Source: an uncultured Succinivibrio sp.
GTDB taxonomy: Bacteria; Pseudomonadota; Gammaproteobacteria; Enterobacterales; Succinivibrionaceae
DNA length: 64,000 nt
Assembly (NCBI GenBank): GCA_934218695.1
Contig: CAKQDA010000001.1
Coordinates: 62,001 to 126,000 of the forward strand
Reading direction: 5' to 3'
A program made the position numbers and the translations under genes. The notes under the pieces were generated by a model. The model was not told where the DNA came from. It made no database searches and was given only the letters and a program-made list of their open reading frames with translations. Positions 8,907-19,600 of this stretch are shown here, piece by piece. The number at the start of each line of letters is the position of its first letter. Positions within the stretch are counted from its first letter, which is position 1.

Positions 8907-9725
8907 ATGAGATTTATCTATTCTATTAAAGATAGATGTATTTATACTCAGATTTTGAATGCATTTGAATTTGATTTAGAGCATAACGGTACAATCAAAA
9001 CCATAAGATTAACGAAAGAGATCGATATAATTGATGCTTACGCTCCATGTACATTTTTTGGATACAAGTTTGAAGATAATATAGATGAAACTCTTAGAAA
9101 AAAAGCAATAGATTATCTTGAAACATCATTAGATTATAAGACTTTCTGCAAACTGGCAAGAGGAAGCATATGGACCTTAGACAGAGAATTAAATATCTTT
9201 GATTTTAAAACAGTTGTTTATCAAACAACTAAATCAAGATTTGATTATTTATTTTCTGTTACTGCTTATCATATCAATGCAGGTTATTTTGTATCAGATC
9301 TGCTGATTACAGAATTGACCAAAAATATAGAATTTGATTATGACGGATATACATTGTTTTTAAGACAACATAATGTGAATGAAAATGACATTACTGAATC
9401 TTGCAATGTAGTTAAAGCTATGGTTGGAAATCTCCATAACCTGCCATATTTTAAGGTAGTGGAAAGTACAAAAGCCTATTTTATGAGTGCACAAAATACA
9501 AAAGCTAAATATGGAGACTTTTTAAATAAGTTCTTTACGTTTAAGTCTCAAAGACAAGCAGAAGCATTTGAAGCTGTTCAAAAAGATTACTTGTTGCTTA
9601 TAGCTGATATTTCTGCGTCTCACTTTGCAATAAAATCTACTCTGAATAATATAAGAGCATTAAATCCTAAATGTGAAATCATAGTTTTTTTTGTGGGGGC
9701 TTCGGCAAAAGAGGTGTTGCCTTAA
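8907..9725 (+). CDS. Phosphoribosyltransferase-like protein with a degenerate PRPP loop
   Basis: A 272-aa protein with no clear named relative. The C-terminus (residues about 228-268) has the layout of a type I phosphoribosyltransferase core: a hydrophobic strand (Tyr-Leu-Leu-Leu-Ile), a short loop, a helix, then Leu-Asn-Pro-x-Cys-Glu-Ile-Ile-Val-Phe. The canonical loop Asp-Asp-Ile-x-Thr-Thr/Ser-Gly reads Ala-Asp-Ile-Ser-Ala-Ser-His here, so the acidic pair and the glycine are lost and PRPP transfer is doubtful. The ATG at 8907 is preferred over GTG 8898, because GAAAGGTGG covers the GTG and spaces well from the ATG. It lies between two copies of the carB terminator and is more AT-rich than its neighbours, which suggests acquired DNA. 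Function unknown. Confidence 0.65.
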   Translation: MRFIYSIKDRCIYTQILNAFEFDLEHNGTIKTIRLTKEIDIIDAYAPCTFFGYKFEDNIDETLRKKAIDYLETSLDYKTFCKLARGSIWTLDRELNIFDFKTVVYQTTKSRFDYLFSVTAYHINAGYFVSDLLITELTKNIEFDYDGYTLFLRQHNVNENDITESCNVVKAMVGNLHNLPYFKVVESTKAYFMSAQNTKAKYGDFLNKFFTFKSQRQAEAFEAVQKDYLLLIADISASHFAIKSTLNNIRALNPKCEIIVFFVGASAKEVLP

Positions 9726-9948
9726 CCCCAGGAAAATCTTCCTTTAGAACATATTTCTCTATGGTGTATTTATGTGAAAACATAATATTTACCTTATGCG
9801 TAGTAAAGATAAAGTCCATCAAAAGTTTCTCTTAACTAAAAAACTCACAAACGAATATGATAGCTCTCCAACATATACATGCGATAAGCTCTGCTGAAGG
9901 CCCTTATTGTGTTTTGCAGAAATTTAATGAACATGATCACCTAAAAAC
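9726..9948. other. Non-coding stretch after the PRTase-like gene
   Basis: About 220 bases with no supported gene. A 33-codon frame beginning ATG at about 9796 is present but has no ribosome binding site and no recognisable product. The longer plus-strand frame that starts at 9857 runs through the carB terminator into carB antisense and is not credible. Confidence 0.4.
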
Positions 9949-9950
9949 AC

Positions 9951-9983
9951 AAGAGGCCCTAAAGTTATCCTTTAGAGCCTCTT
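9951..9983 (-). terminator. carB terminator
   Basis: A 14-base stem with one mismatch (9951-9964 with 9970-9983) closes a TTATC loop just past the carB stop codon. On the minus strand it is followed by TGTGTTTTTAGG, a T-rich tail. Its right arm and flank (9970-9993) recur exactly at 8513-8536. Confidence 0.75.
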
Positions 9984-10004
9984 CTTTAGCTTTAGATCTT
10001 AAGC

Positions 10005-13000
10005 TTACTTTGAATACTTCTCATCAACTAACTTGTGAAGTTCCTGTAGAGAGTGTACTGATGCGTACTCATCTGCACCTACAGCCTCGATACATGCAAA
10101 TGCAGCATTTAAGGTTGTAGTGTAGTAGATGCCGTAACGTAAGCAGCTTCTACGTAATGAACGAGAGTCTTCAACAGACTGACGACCTTCTGTAGTGTTG
10201 ATAACCCAGCTGTAACGACCTGACTTGATGAAATCAAGTAAGTTTGGTCTGCCTTCATATACCTTGTTTACAAGTACGCAATCAAGACCTGCAGCCTTTA
10301 ATACGTTGCATGTACCCTTAGTTCCTTCTAGCTTGAAGCCTGCTGCAACTAATAACTTACCTAAAGCTGGTAATCTATCCTGATCTGACTTCTTGATTGA
10401 CAGTAAGATAGTACCGCTTCTCTGTACAGGTGCCTTAGCAGCTAACTGTGACTTAGCATAAGCCTCAGGGAAGGTTGTAGCTGTACCCATAGTCTCACCT
10501 GTTGATCTCATTTCAGGTCCTAATAGAGGATCTGAACCTGGGAACTTGGCAAATGGCAGTACAACTTCCTTTACAGAGTAGTATGGAGGAATAACCTCAT
10601 GGGTAACTCCCTGTTCTGCAAGGGTTTTGCCTGTCATTACACGGGCAGCAATCTTAGCTAATGGAAGACCTGTTGCCTTTGATACGAATGGAACAGTACG
10701 TGCAGCACGAGGGTTAACTTCGATTAAGTAAATCTTGTCCTCTCTAATTGCCAGCTGTACGTTCATCAGACCTTTAACGTTCAGAGCTAAAGCTAATTCT
10801 TTAGAGATCTTAGTTAATCTTTCGATCTGATCTGCTGTCAGGTGGTATGGAGGCAGAACGCAGCTTGCGTCACCTGAGTGAACGCCACACTCTTCGATGT
10901 GCTCCATGATACCGCCGATAACAACGTCCTTACCGTCTGCTACAGCGTCAACGTCAATTTCTGTTGCGTGATCAAGGAACTTGTCCAGAAGAACCGGTGA
11001 CTTGTTGGAAACCTTAACAGCTTCAGCAAAGTATCTCTTCAGATCCTCTTCACCATATACAACTTCCATTGCACGTCCGCCTAGAACATATGAAGGACGA
11101 ACTACTAGAGGGTAGCCAATTTCGCTGGCAACATTGATAGCCTGAGTTAGAGAAGTTGCAGTTCCGTTGCGAGGCTGCAATAGGTTGAGTTTATTGACAA
11201 CTTCCTGGAACAACTTACGATCTTCTGCTCTGTCGATGTCGTCAGGTGAAGTACCGATAATAGGTACACCTTCCTGCTCTAACTTCTTTGCAAGTTTTAA
11301 TGGAGTCTGACCACCGAACTGAACAATAACACCTACTGGCTTCTCGATCCTTGCAATCTCAAGTACATCTTCTAATGTAACCGGCTCAAAGTACAGTCTG
11401 TCAGAAATGTCATAGTCGGTTGATACGGTCTCAGGGTTGCAGTTAACCATGATAGACTCATAGCCGTCTTCACGTAATGCCATTGAGGCGTGAACGCAAC
11501 AGTAGTCAAACTCAATACCCTGACCGATTCTGTTAGGACCGCCACCTAAAACAATAACCTTCTTTCTGTCGGTAGGTCTTGCTTCACATTCCTGCTCATA
11601 GGTTGAATACATATAGGCAGTTGAAGTGGCAAACTCAGCTGCGCAGGTATCAACGCGCTTGTAGGTAGGGTAAACCTCGAACAGCCAGCGACGTGCGCGA
11701 ACCTTATCCTCAGTGGTTTTGAGCAGAGTTGCAAGTCTGGCGTCAGAGAATCCGCGAGCCTTCAGATCATGCATTTCATCAGCATCAATTGACTTTAGAG
11801 TTCTGCCGCTCAATGACTGCTCAATGTCAATGATCTCTTTAATCTGGCTTAAGAACCATGGATCAATCTTGGTGTAGCCGAATACTTCCTCTACGGTCAT
11901 GCCGATACGGAAGGCATCACCTAAGTACCATATTCTGTGAGCACCTGCATTCTCCAGTTCGTGAAGCAGTTTCTGACGGGCATCAGGTTTGCTCATATCA
12001 AGACGTGGATCAAAGCCAAGCTTACCAGTCTCTAGACCGCGAAGAGCCTTCTGCAGTGATTCCTCAAAGGTGCGACCGATAGCCATAACCTCACCTACAG
12101 ACTTCATCTGAGTTGTCAGTCTGTCGTCAGAGTTAGGGAATTTCTCGAAGTTGAAACGAGGGATCTTGGTTACCACATAGTCAAGGCTAGGCTCGAAAGA
12201 TGCTGGTGTCTTGTCGCCTGTAATATCATTGCCAAGCTCATCGAGGGTGTAGCCTACAGCAAGTTTTGCTGCAATCTTGGCAATAGGGAAACCTGTAGCC
12301 TTTGATGCAAGAGCAGATGAACGTGAAACACGAGGGTTCATCTCAATGATAACCATACGACCGTTCTGAGGGTTGATACCGAACTGGACGTTTGAACCGC
12401 CGGTTTCAACACCGATCTCACGTAAAACAGCCATAGCCGCATCACGCATGATCTGGTATTCCTTGTCGGTCAGAGTCTGGGCAGGTGCAACAGTGATTGA
12501 GTCACCTGTATGAATACCCATTGGATCGAGGTTTTCAATTGAGCAGACAATAATGCAGTTGTCCTTGCGGTCTCGAACAACCTCCATCTCGTACTCTTTC
12601 CATCCGATGAGTGACTCATCGATTAAAAGTTCATGAGTAGGGGACAGCTCAAGGCCCTTGTTGCAGATTTCCTCGAATTCTTCAGGGTTGTAGGCGATAC
12701 CGCCACCTGTACCACCCATGGTGAATGAAGGGCGGATAATGCAAGGGAAACCAACCTGTCTCTGTACTTCCCATGCCTCTTCCATGCTGTGGGCAATGCC
12801 GGCACGTGGACACTCAAGACCGATTTTCTTCATGGCCTTGTCAAAACGTTCACGGTTTTCAGCCTTGTCAATAGCATCGGCCTTGGCACCGATCATTTCA
12901 ACGTTGTACTTTGCAAGAACACCGTGCTTTTCAAGGTCAAGTGCGCAGTTTAATGCGGTCTGACCGCCCATGGTTGGAAGAATAACATCAGGATGCTCTC

Positions 13001-13238
13001 TGGCAATGATGTTCTCTACAACCTTCCAGTGAATAGGTTCGATATAGGTCACATCTGCAACATCAGGATCAGTCATGATGGTTGCAGGGTTTGAGTTGAC
13101 TAGAATTACCTCGTAGCCTTCTTCTCGAAGAGCTCTGCAGGCCTGAGTACCAGAATAGTCAAACTCACATGCCTGTCCGATAACAATAGGACCTGCACCT
13201 AGGATCAAAATCTTCTTTATATCAGTACGCTTTGGCAT
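10005..13238 (-). CDS. carB: Carbamoyl-phosphate synthase large subunit
   Basis: Makes carbamoyl phosphate from bicarbonate, two ATP and the ammonia delivered by CarA, feeding both pyrimidine and arginine synthesis. At 1077 aa it has the usual length (E. coli 1073). The two homologous halves are visible. The first ATP-grasp domain (about 1-400) opens with [14 protein letters not shown]. The second (about 555-935) opens with [14 protein letters not shown]. An oligomerisation segment joins them, and the MGS-like allosteric domain occupies the last 140 residues, where UMP, IMP and ornithine act in enteric enzymes. It follows carA by 10 bases, so they form one transcript, ending at the hairpin at 9951-9983. 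Confidence 0.98.
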   Translation of the reverse strand: MPKRTDIKKILILGAGPIVIGQACEFDYSGTQACRALREEGYEVILVNSNPATIMTDPDVADVTYIEPIHWKVVENIIAREHPDVILPTMGGQTALNCALDLEKHGVLAKYNVEMIGAKADAIDKAENRERFDKAMKKIGLECPRAGIAHSMEEAWEVQRQVGFPCIIRPSFTMGGTGGGIAYNPEEFEEICNKGLELSPTHELLIDESLIGWKEYEMEVVRDRKDNCIIVCSIENLDPMGIHTGDSITVAPAQTLTDKEYQIMRDAAMAVLREIGVETGGSNVQFGINPQNGRMVIIEMNPRVSRSSALASKATGFPIAKIAAKLAVGYTLDELGNDITGDKTPASFEPSLDYVVTKIPRFNFEKFPNSDDRLTTQMKSVGEVMAIGRTFEESLQKALRGLETGKLGFDPRLDMSKPDARQKLLHELENAGAHRIWYLGDAFRIGMTVEEVFGYTKIDPWFLSQIKEIIDIEQSLSGRTLKSIDADEMHDLKARGFSDARLATLLKTTEDKVRARRWLFEVYPTYKRVDTCAAEFATSTAYMYSTYEQECEARPTDRKKVIVLGGGPNRIGQGIEFDYCCVHASMALREDGYESIMVNCNPETVSTDYDISDRLYFEPVTLEDVLEIARIEKPVGVIVQFGGQTPLKLAKKLEQEGVPIIGTSPDDIDRAEDRKLFQEVVNKLNLLQPRNGTATSLTQAINVASEIGYPLVVRPSYVLGGRAMEVVYGEEDLKRYFAEAVKVSNKSPVLLDKFLDHATEIDVDAVADGKDVVIGGIMEHIEECGVHSGDASCVLPPYHLTADQIERLTKISKELALALNVKGLMNVQLAIREDKIYLIEVNPRAARTVPFVSKATGLPLAKIAARVMTGKTLAEQGVTHEVIPPYYSVKEVVLPFAKFPGSDPLLGPEMRSTGETMGTATTFPEAYAKSQLAAKAPVQRSGTILLSIKKSDQDRLPALGKLLVAAGFKLEGTKGTCNVLKAAGLDCVLVNKVYEGRPNLLDFIKSGRYSWVINTTEGRQSVEDSRSLRRSCLRYGIYYTTTLNAAFACIEAVGADEYASVHSLQELHKLVDEKYSK

Positions 13239-13248
13239 CTGTTATCCC

Positions 13249-14388
13249 CTAGTTTTTCTTGCGGTAATTGCGCATTAGTTCTACAAAGTGCTCGAATAGA
13301 TACATTGGATCGTGCGGACCAGGACTTGCCTCAGGGTGACCTTGGAAGCTGAATGCAGGAACGTCTGTGCGCTCAACACCCTGGAGTGTACCGTCAAACA
13401 GAGATTTGTGGGTTGCCTTCAGATTGGCAGGCAGTGTAGCCTCATCAACGCAGAAACCGTGGTTCTGAGAAGTGATGTAAACAACACCTGACTCAAGATC
13501 GCGAACCGGGTGGTTGGCACCGTGGTGACCGCATTTCATCTTGATGGTCTTGGCTCCTGATGCCAGTGAAAGCAGCTGGTGGCCCAAACAGATACCGAAC
13601 AGAGGGATCTTGTGCTCAATAAATTCTTTAATTGCTTCCTGTGCATAAGTACAAGGTTCCGGATCTCCAGGACCGTTAGACAGGAATATGCCATCAGGGT
13701 TCATCTTGATAACTTCACTTGCAGGGGTCATTGCAGGAACCACTGTTACCTTGCAACCCAGAGAGGCTAATATGCGGAGAATGTTGCGCTTGATACCAAA
13801 ATCATAGGCTACAACGTTAAATTCTGTACGGCTCTTGTTTACATAACCCTGACCAAGTTCCCATGTACCTTCTGTCCATGAGTAGATTTCAGGAGTTGTA
13901 ACAACCTTAGCCAGATCCATGCCCTTAAGTCCTGGGAATTTTCTGGCAAGCTCAACAGCCTTTTCCTCTGTCATATGAGGATCTGTTGACAGACAGCCGT
14001 TCTGTGCACCCTTCTCACGAAGAATTCTTGTCAGCATACGGGTGTCAATGCCGTAAATACCAGGCTTTTTGTATTTTGCCAGGAAGTCGCTTAAATTTTC
14101 TGTGCTGCGGAAATTAGATGCAACCAGGGATAAATCTCTAATGATTAAACCCATTGCAAATACATCACGAGACTCCACGTCTTCGTCATTTGTTCCGTAA
14201 TTGCCGATATGCGGATAGGTTAAAGTAACGATTTGGCTAGCGTATGAAGGATCGGTTAAAATTTCCTGATAGCCGGTCATAGATGTGTTGAAAACGACCT
14301 CACCAACAGTTGTTGTATTCTCAGCACCAAAAGCTTTGCCTTTGAATACTGTACCGTCAGCAAGAGCCAAAATTGCGGATGCGACCAC
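13249..14388 (-). CDS. carA: Carbamoyl-phosphate synthase small subunit
   Basis: Glutamine amidotransferase subunit that hydrolyses glutamine and channels ammonia to CarB. The N-terminal CPSase small domain contains [10 protein letters not shown], and the C-terminal class-I amidotransferase has the triad Cys267 (Gly-Ile-Cys-Leu-Gly-His), His351 and Glu353, close to the E. coli positions 269/353/355. The frame is open 11 codons further upstream, but I start at GTG 14388. GGGGG lies five bases before it, and the product then begins like E. coli CarA, directly with the strand leading to Leu-Ala-Asp-Gly-Thr-x-Phe. That gives 379 aa. First gene of the carAB unit. Confidence 0.95.
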   Translation of the reverse strand: MVASAILALADGTVFKGKAFGAENTTTVGEVVFNTSMTGYQEILTDPSYASQIVTLTYPHIGNYGTNDEDVESRDVFAMGLIIRDLSLVASNFRSTENLSDFLAKYKKPGIYGIDTRMLTRILREKGAQNGCLSTDPHMTEEKAVELARKFPGLKGMDLAKVVTTPEIYSWTEGTWELGQGYVNKSRTEFNVVAYDFGIKRNILRILASLGCKVTVVPAMTPASEVIKMNPDGIFLSNGPGDPEPCTYAQEAIKEFIEHKIPLFGICLGHQLLSLASGAKTIKMKCGHHGANHPVRDLESGVVYITSQNHGFCVDEATLPANLKATHKSLFDGTLQGVERTDVPAFSFQGHPEASPGPHDPMYLFEHFVELMRNYRKKN

Positions 14389-14761
14389 AAAGACCCCCAA
14401 AAATGTTATTGAGTACACCAAGTGACGCAGATCAAATTTCTGATTGTTAAATACAGTGATCTTAGTCTGGGATATTTTAGACGAATCCTGTTTTTTTTCA
14501 AGATAAAATTGCGATCTGAGTCGTGAATAATTTTTCTTTATAAAACATAAAGTTAATATTTTTAAGCTGTTTTGTACGGCTTCTGAACAGTGGTTTTTCA
14601 GGTTACACCATGCCTGCAGTGAAAAAAATCATTCATCCTGATTGGGCTATTAAGCTTTTATTGTAAAAAAATGGTCTTATTCTTTTGTATAATGTAGGTA
14701 AATATTTATCAGATTAAAGGCGTTCAGGCCGTTTAATCAGTAGCATTAAAAGACAGGAAAA
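14389..14761. other. Divergent promoter region between carA and tamA
   Basis: A 373-base AT-rich gap between divergent genes, so it should carry promoters in both directions. On the plus strand TATAAT at 14688-14693 is a good -10 element about 70 bases before tamA, but no well-spaced -35 is seen (TTGTAA at 14661 is 21 bases away). TGAATAATTTTTCT at 14524-14537 agrees with the ArgR box at 12 of 14 positions. That would suit carAB, but it is a single copy and the match is weak in AT-rich DNA. Confidence 0.4.
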
Positions 14762-16633
14762 ATGAGTTTCAGACGGACAGAGGGTAAAGGCAATTTCTGC
14801 AGATGTTCACTGCAGAACGGGGCGTTTGTACCTGCAAAGACTTCGCTTTCAAAAAAGTCTGCTCTCTGTCTTGCCTTATCGTCTGTAATCATGAGTTTTT
14901 CTCTGGTCTCATGCTCTTCTGATGGAAAACCTGTAAAAATATCTTCAGGAGTGGATGATCCTGTCAGTATAGAGGTTAAAGGTGTTCATAATAAGGAGAT
15001 AGAACAGAATATCTCTGCCTATCTTGCCACACTGCCTACAATCTCAAGGAAAAGGGCAAGACTGTACGGTCGAGAGATCACTGACAAAATTACAACTGCC
15101 GTTCACGCCTTTGGTTATTACCATCCTGAAATCAATATTGAATTCCCTGAAAACGACCGAATGTTTGATCATTCATTAAAGGCGGAAGTTGATCTTGGCA
15201 AACCTCTGTATATCCGTAACTGTCAGATAGAGCTGATAGGTGAGGGAGCCTACTACAGTTCTTTTTCAAAGATCATTGAGGACAGTGGTCTGAAATCCTA
15301 TACGCTTTTAAGACACGGAAACTATGAAAAGCTAAAGGAGAATTTAAAAAACAGGGCTCTGGAAATAGGATTTTTTGATGCAAAGATCATTTCATCGAGA
15401 ATTCTGGTCTATAAAGAGCAGAATGCAGCCGACATTCAGCTTGTATTTGATACAGGCAGACGCTATCAGTTCGGAGCTGTAATTGCCGATGCCAGATCCA
15501 GAGAGCTGATGAAGCCTTCCCTGTCACTGCAGAACTTTGTTACAGGTCAGGACTTCTCATCTAAAAAGCTCTCTGAGTACACATCATCACTGTCTCAGAC
15601 AAATTTCTATAAATCTGTAGATGTAAGACCACTCGTAGAAGATAAAAAGAACGGAATGATCCCCGTTTCGGTATCTCTTGAACGACAGTCAAAAAATCTG
15701 TTTAGAGTGGGTCTTGGCTACTCTACAGATGAAAGTGTCCGCGGCATTCTTGCATGGGACAAGCCTCTTATTAACGAAAGAGGACATTCTTTTAGCTCAT
15801 ATTTTAGGGTATCCAGAGTAAAGCAGGATGCTCAGGCAATCTATAAGATACCTCATGAAAATCCGAATCTGGATTACTTTTACATAAAACTGGCCCAAAC
15901 CCATACGGATTTTAATGATACTCTGTCTGATCTGTCTCATGCCTCTTTTCATTATGTGGCAAATATGACTGGTGTGTGGAGACGTGATTTTTACCTGGCC
16001 ATTGAGTATGAGGATTACAGACAGGGACTTGAAAACGGTTCTGCACTGAATCTGACTCCTGGTCTTGTTCTTTCAAAACGAACCACCACAGGAGGTCTTG
16101 ATCCTAAGACAGGCTACAGTATAAGCTTTGATAACCGCTTTGGTAGTAGCGCTGTAACTGATGCCAACTTCCTAAGATCGGAACTTTCAGTCAGAGGTGT
16201 ATTTTCTCCTACACAGAGAACAAGAGTTCTGTATAAGTTTATACAGGGAGGAATTTTCGGAGCGGATGCTTATAAAGTTCCTCCTTCCATGAGATTTTTT
16301 GTGGGTGGTGAACAGACCTTAAGAGGTTTTGGCTATAAAACCCAGTCTTCGCGCCATCAGGGGTACCTTAAAGGTTCACGTTACCTTACAGCAGGAACAC
16401 TAGAATACATGTTCCCTGTCGGTATAGAAAATTCACGTGGAGCTGTATTTCTTGATTCTGCAATCTGTACAGATTCCTATTCAAAGGATAAATCCATACT
16501 TTATGGTCCTGGTATCGGCTTTAGGTATATGTCAAGGTACGGAACCTTCAAAGTGGATCTTGCCTATGGCATAGACAACAGTAATGACAACAGCCAGTTC
16601 AAGCTCCATCTGTCATTCGGTCCTGAGTTCTAG
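14762..16633 (+). CDS. tamA: Translocation and assembly module protein TamA (Omp85 family)
   Basis: Outer-membrane partner of TamB, involved in placing certain beta-barrel proteins and in envelope lipid homeostasis. At 623 aa it is close to E. coli TamA (577). The N-terminal half looks like POTRA domains (about residues 60-340), and the C-terminal half is an Omp85 barrel containing the conserved Phe-x-Gly-Gly-x-x-x-Leu-Arg-Gly-Phe motif and a terminal aromatic residue. An AGGAAAA sequence precedes the ATG. Unusually, the hydrophobic export segment begins only at about residue 32 and ends Leu-Val-Ser-Cys, which fits a lipobox; TamA is not normally a lipoprotein. A later start is possible but has no better ribosome binding site. 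tamB follows within 50 bases. Confidence 0.9.
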   Translation: MSFRRTEGKGNFCRCSLQNGAFVPAKTSLSKKSALCLALSSVIMSFSLVSCSSDGKPVKISSGVDDPVSIEVKGVHNKEIEQNISAYLATLPTISRKRARLYGREITDKITTAVHAFGYYHPEINIEFPENDRMFDHSLKAEVDLGKPLYIRNCQIELIGEGAYYSSFSKIIEDSGLKSYTLLRHGNYEKLKENLKNRALEIGFFDAKIISSRILVYKEQNAADIQLVFDTGRRYQFGAVIADARSRELMKPSLSLQNFVTGQDFSSKKLSEYTSSLSQTNFYKSVDVRPLVEDKKNGMIPVSVSLERQSKNLFRVGLGYSTDESVRGILAWDKPLINERGHSFSSYFRVSRVKQDAQAIYKIPHENPNLDYFYIKLAQTHTDFNDTLSDLSHASFHYVANMTGVWRRDFYLAIEYEDYRQGLENGSALNLTPGLVLSKRTTTGGLDPKTGYSISFDNRFGSSAVTDANFLRSELSVRGVFSPTQRTRVLYKFIQGGIFGADAYKVPPSMRFFVGGEQTLRGFGYKTQSSRHQGYLKGSRYLTAGTLEYMFPVGIENSRGAVFLDSAICTDSYSKDKSILYGPGIGFRYMSRYGTFKVDLAYGIDNSNDNSQFKLHLSFGPEF

Positions 16634-16677
16634 CTTTGAGAGGCAAGTGTGATTATTTTCAGAAAAGAGTTCGAATA

Positions 16678-19600
16678 ATGAGTGCTAGAAAGTCTGTAAA
16701 AATTATAGCTCTTATAGGATCAGTGTTTATGATACTGATCCTGACGGTACTCTTTTACATACTGGCTACCACAAGCGGTCTCCGCTTTGTAGTTTCAAGA
16801 GTAAATTCCGCTCTTGGCGATTACGTAAAAATTACAGCCGATATTGAAAAAGGTTCTGTGCTGACAGGATTTAAAACAAAAGGACCATTTGACGTTCTGG
16901 TCTATGATGTGGTCGATGTCAGAGCTAAAAGTCTCAATCTTGAATATGACGGTCTTGGCTATCTTGCAACATCCAGACTCGATATCAATCTTATTGATGC
17001 TGATACGCTTGAGGTAGAGTTGCTTGATTCTGAGGAGACATCTGATGATACAGCAGATGACGGTGATGACTTCAGACTCAATATTCCTGTCAAAATCTTC
17101 ATAAACAGATTAAAACTAAAAGATTTTGCTTATTTGTCATCTGTTGTGGATGTTCTGGTAAAAAAAGCTGATCTTTCACTGCAGACCTATAGGGACTACG
17201 CAGCTGTCGACAAGGGGCAGATTGACTCTCCTTCAGTTCATCTCAAATATGAGTCTGAGGATGATACCTCCGTTACCTTGCCTGAAATTCTGACATTTGA
17301 TAACGGCAACGGGGCCATAGAAAAAATCTGTGACATCTTTCTGCCACTTGATGCAGCACTGCACAACCTTAAGCTTAATAATGCACGCTACTATATGGAC
17401 GGCTATGATACGGGGGCATTTAATGCTTTTGTGGATGTATTCTGGTCTCAGTCTCTGCTTAAGGTAAAAACAATTGATATTGAACACAGACTCGGCAGGG
17501 CCTCACTAAAAGGATCAATGAATTTTACCGATTATTACACTCTGAATTTCAAGGTGGCAGGACAGGGCGCAAAAACTGACTACACCCTTCATAACTATGA
17601 TGGGGCCCTGTATGATTTAAAAGGAGAATTTACTCTTACAGGAAACCTTGTAAACATGAATGCGGATATGCTGCTTGACAGTCCGTACAGTGTCAGAGTA
17701 AAGGCCAGACTTAATCCTCTTTCAAATGAACTGCCATGCTACCTTTCTGTAGAGTCGGACAGAATTTTATATCCTCTTCAAGACACTCAGTCTTTAAAGA
17801 GTAAAACCAGGGAGTTTTCTCTGTCTGAGCTGTCCAATGCATTCAGTTTTGTTGAAAAGTCACTTTCTCCAAATCTTGAAAAAGAGGATCTGTTAAAAGA
17901 CAGGATCAGTGCTCAAAACGTAAAACTCCTGCTTACAGGTGCTGTGTTCAGAGATATGCATCTGAACTTTGACTCACAAATTTCAGGTCATGGATTTAAC
18001 AGTTTAAAAACAAATATTGATGCCAGTGTAACTTTAGATAACGCCCATTTTAACAATTTCTCCATGGAAGGCCTTTTAGGAAAAAGAAAGTTCACATCCC
18101 AAATTGAGGGTGATCTAATTTTTACAGGTGGTCTTGGCTATCAGGGCAGTGTCAGGATAAAGGCTGATGATGCCTCCGGTCTGCACGAATCTCTAAAAGG
18201 AGAATTCTCGCTGAACTCCAATCTGTCAGTAGGATATGATCCTGACAGAGATGAGGTTATTTTTAATGTTGCAGATTTAAAGTCTGATTTTTATTTTAAC
18301 TCCCACAGAGCTTCTTTAGATGTTGAAAACTTCCTCGGATCAGTTAAGGACGGTTTCTCTGTCGATGATTTCAGACTGTCTCAGGATAATAACTATGTGG
18401 TGCTCAAAGGAGATGTCTCAGAGAACTCTCATCTTGAAGGCTGGGTTTCTGTTTCTGATCTTTCAAAACTTGATCCAAAGACAAAAGGTGCTTTTGCCGG
18501 AAAAATCCTGATTGAAGGAGCTCTTAATGAACCTAACATTTTTGTTTCCGGCAAGAGTGAAAAGATAAATTATGAAGATCTTTTAGTAAGAAAACTTGTT
18601 TTCGATTCCAATTTAAATGTGGCATCAGGTTCTTTGAATTTATCTGTCATCTCCAATACCATCCGCCTTGCAAGAGATATTAAAGCCTATCAGAAGTGTT
18701 CTCTGGATGTTACTGGAACCCTGGAAAAGCACAGTCTGACCTTATCGTGCGGTTCTGGTTCTGGAAGTTATGTGGCTGCCAGCGGTGGATATAACAGAAA
18801 AAACGGAGTTTATTCAGGAACACTGTCCAATCTCATTTTTGTAAGCAATATTGTTGATCCCGTATCAATTACTGATCCTGTAGAATTAACCTACAACTGC
18901 AGATCTCATAAGGGAAACATAAGTAAAATCAGGCTGACTGACGGTAACTCCAATCTGTATATTTCCGATATCAGGCTTGGGAAAAACTCATTTTCATCTG
19001 TTGTTGATCTGAGCAATTTTCAGTTGAGTCTGATTAAAAAATATTTGCCAAAGGATGCTTTTGTCTCAGGTATTCTGTCACTTCATTCTGATATAAGTTT
19101 TAATGGAAGGGTGCCTGTAATAAATGCAAGGGTAAAAGCATCGGACGGTGTTTTGGTTTACAGATCCTCTGTTTTTCCTTTTGACAATGTCAACTTTGAC
19201 TTAAATACAAATTCTTCGCTATTTTCAACAGATATTACAGCCACTCTGAAAAGTGAGAAGGGACTTCTTTCTGTTCATGCCGATGTGTCCGATCCTTTCA
19301 GAAAAAGGGATCTGTCAGGTAGGGTCAGGTTAAAGGATCTGTCGTTAGATCTGTTTACAGCATCTACAAACTCGTTAAATACCCTCAAGGGAAAGGCAAA
19401 TATTGAAGGGACACTTGGTGGAAGTCTGTCAGGACCTCTTTTCTTTGGAAAAATTTCGCTAAATGGCAGCGCCAACCCAAGTTATAACGTAGGTACTGTA
19501 GATAATTTTGATATTACGGTTAATGCCAGTGGAAATACCGGTATTTTAAACGGTGAGCTGTCTTTAAACGGATCAAAAGCCAGTCTGAACGGCACTTTAA

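Noticed and set aside
9857..10120. Plus-strand 87-codon frame
   Set aside because: It runs through the carB terminator and antisense to the carB 3' end, has no ribosome binding site and has no protein-like features.
14524..14537. ArgR box before carA
   Set aside because: Matches 12 of 14 positions but in AT-rich DNA and without the usual adjacent second box; kept only as a remark.
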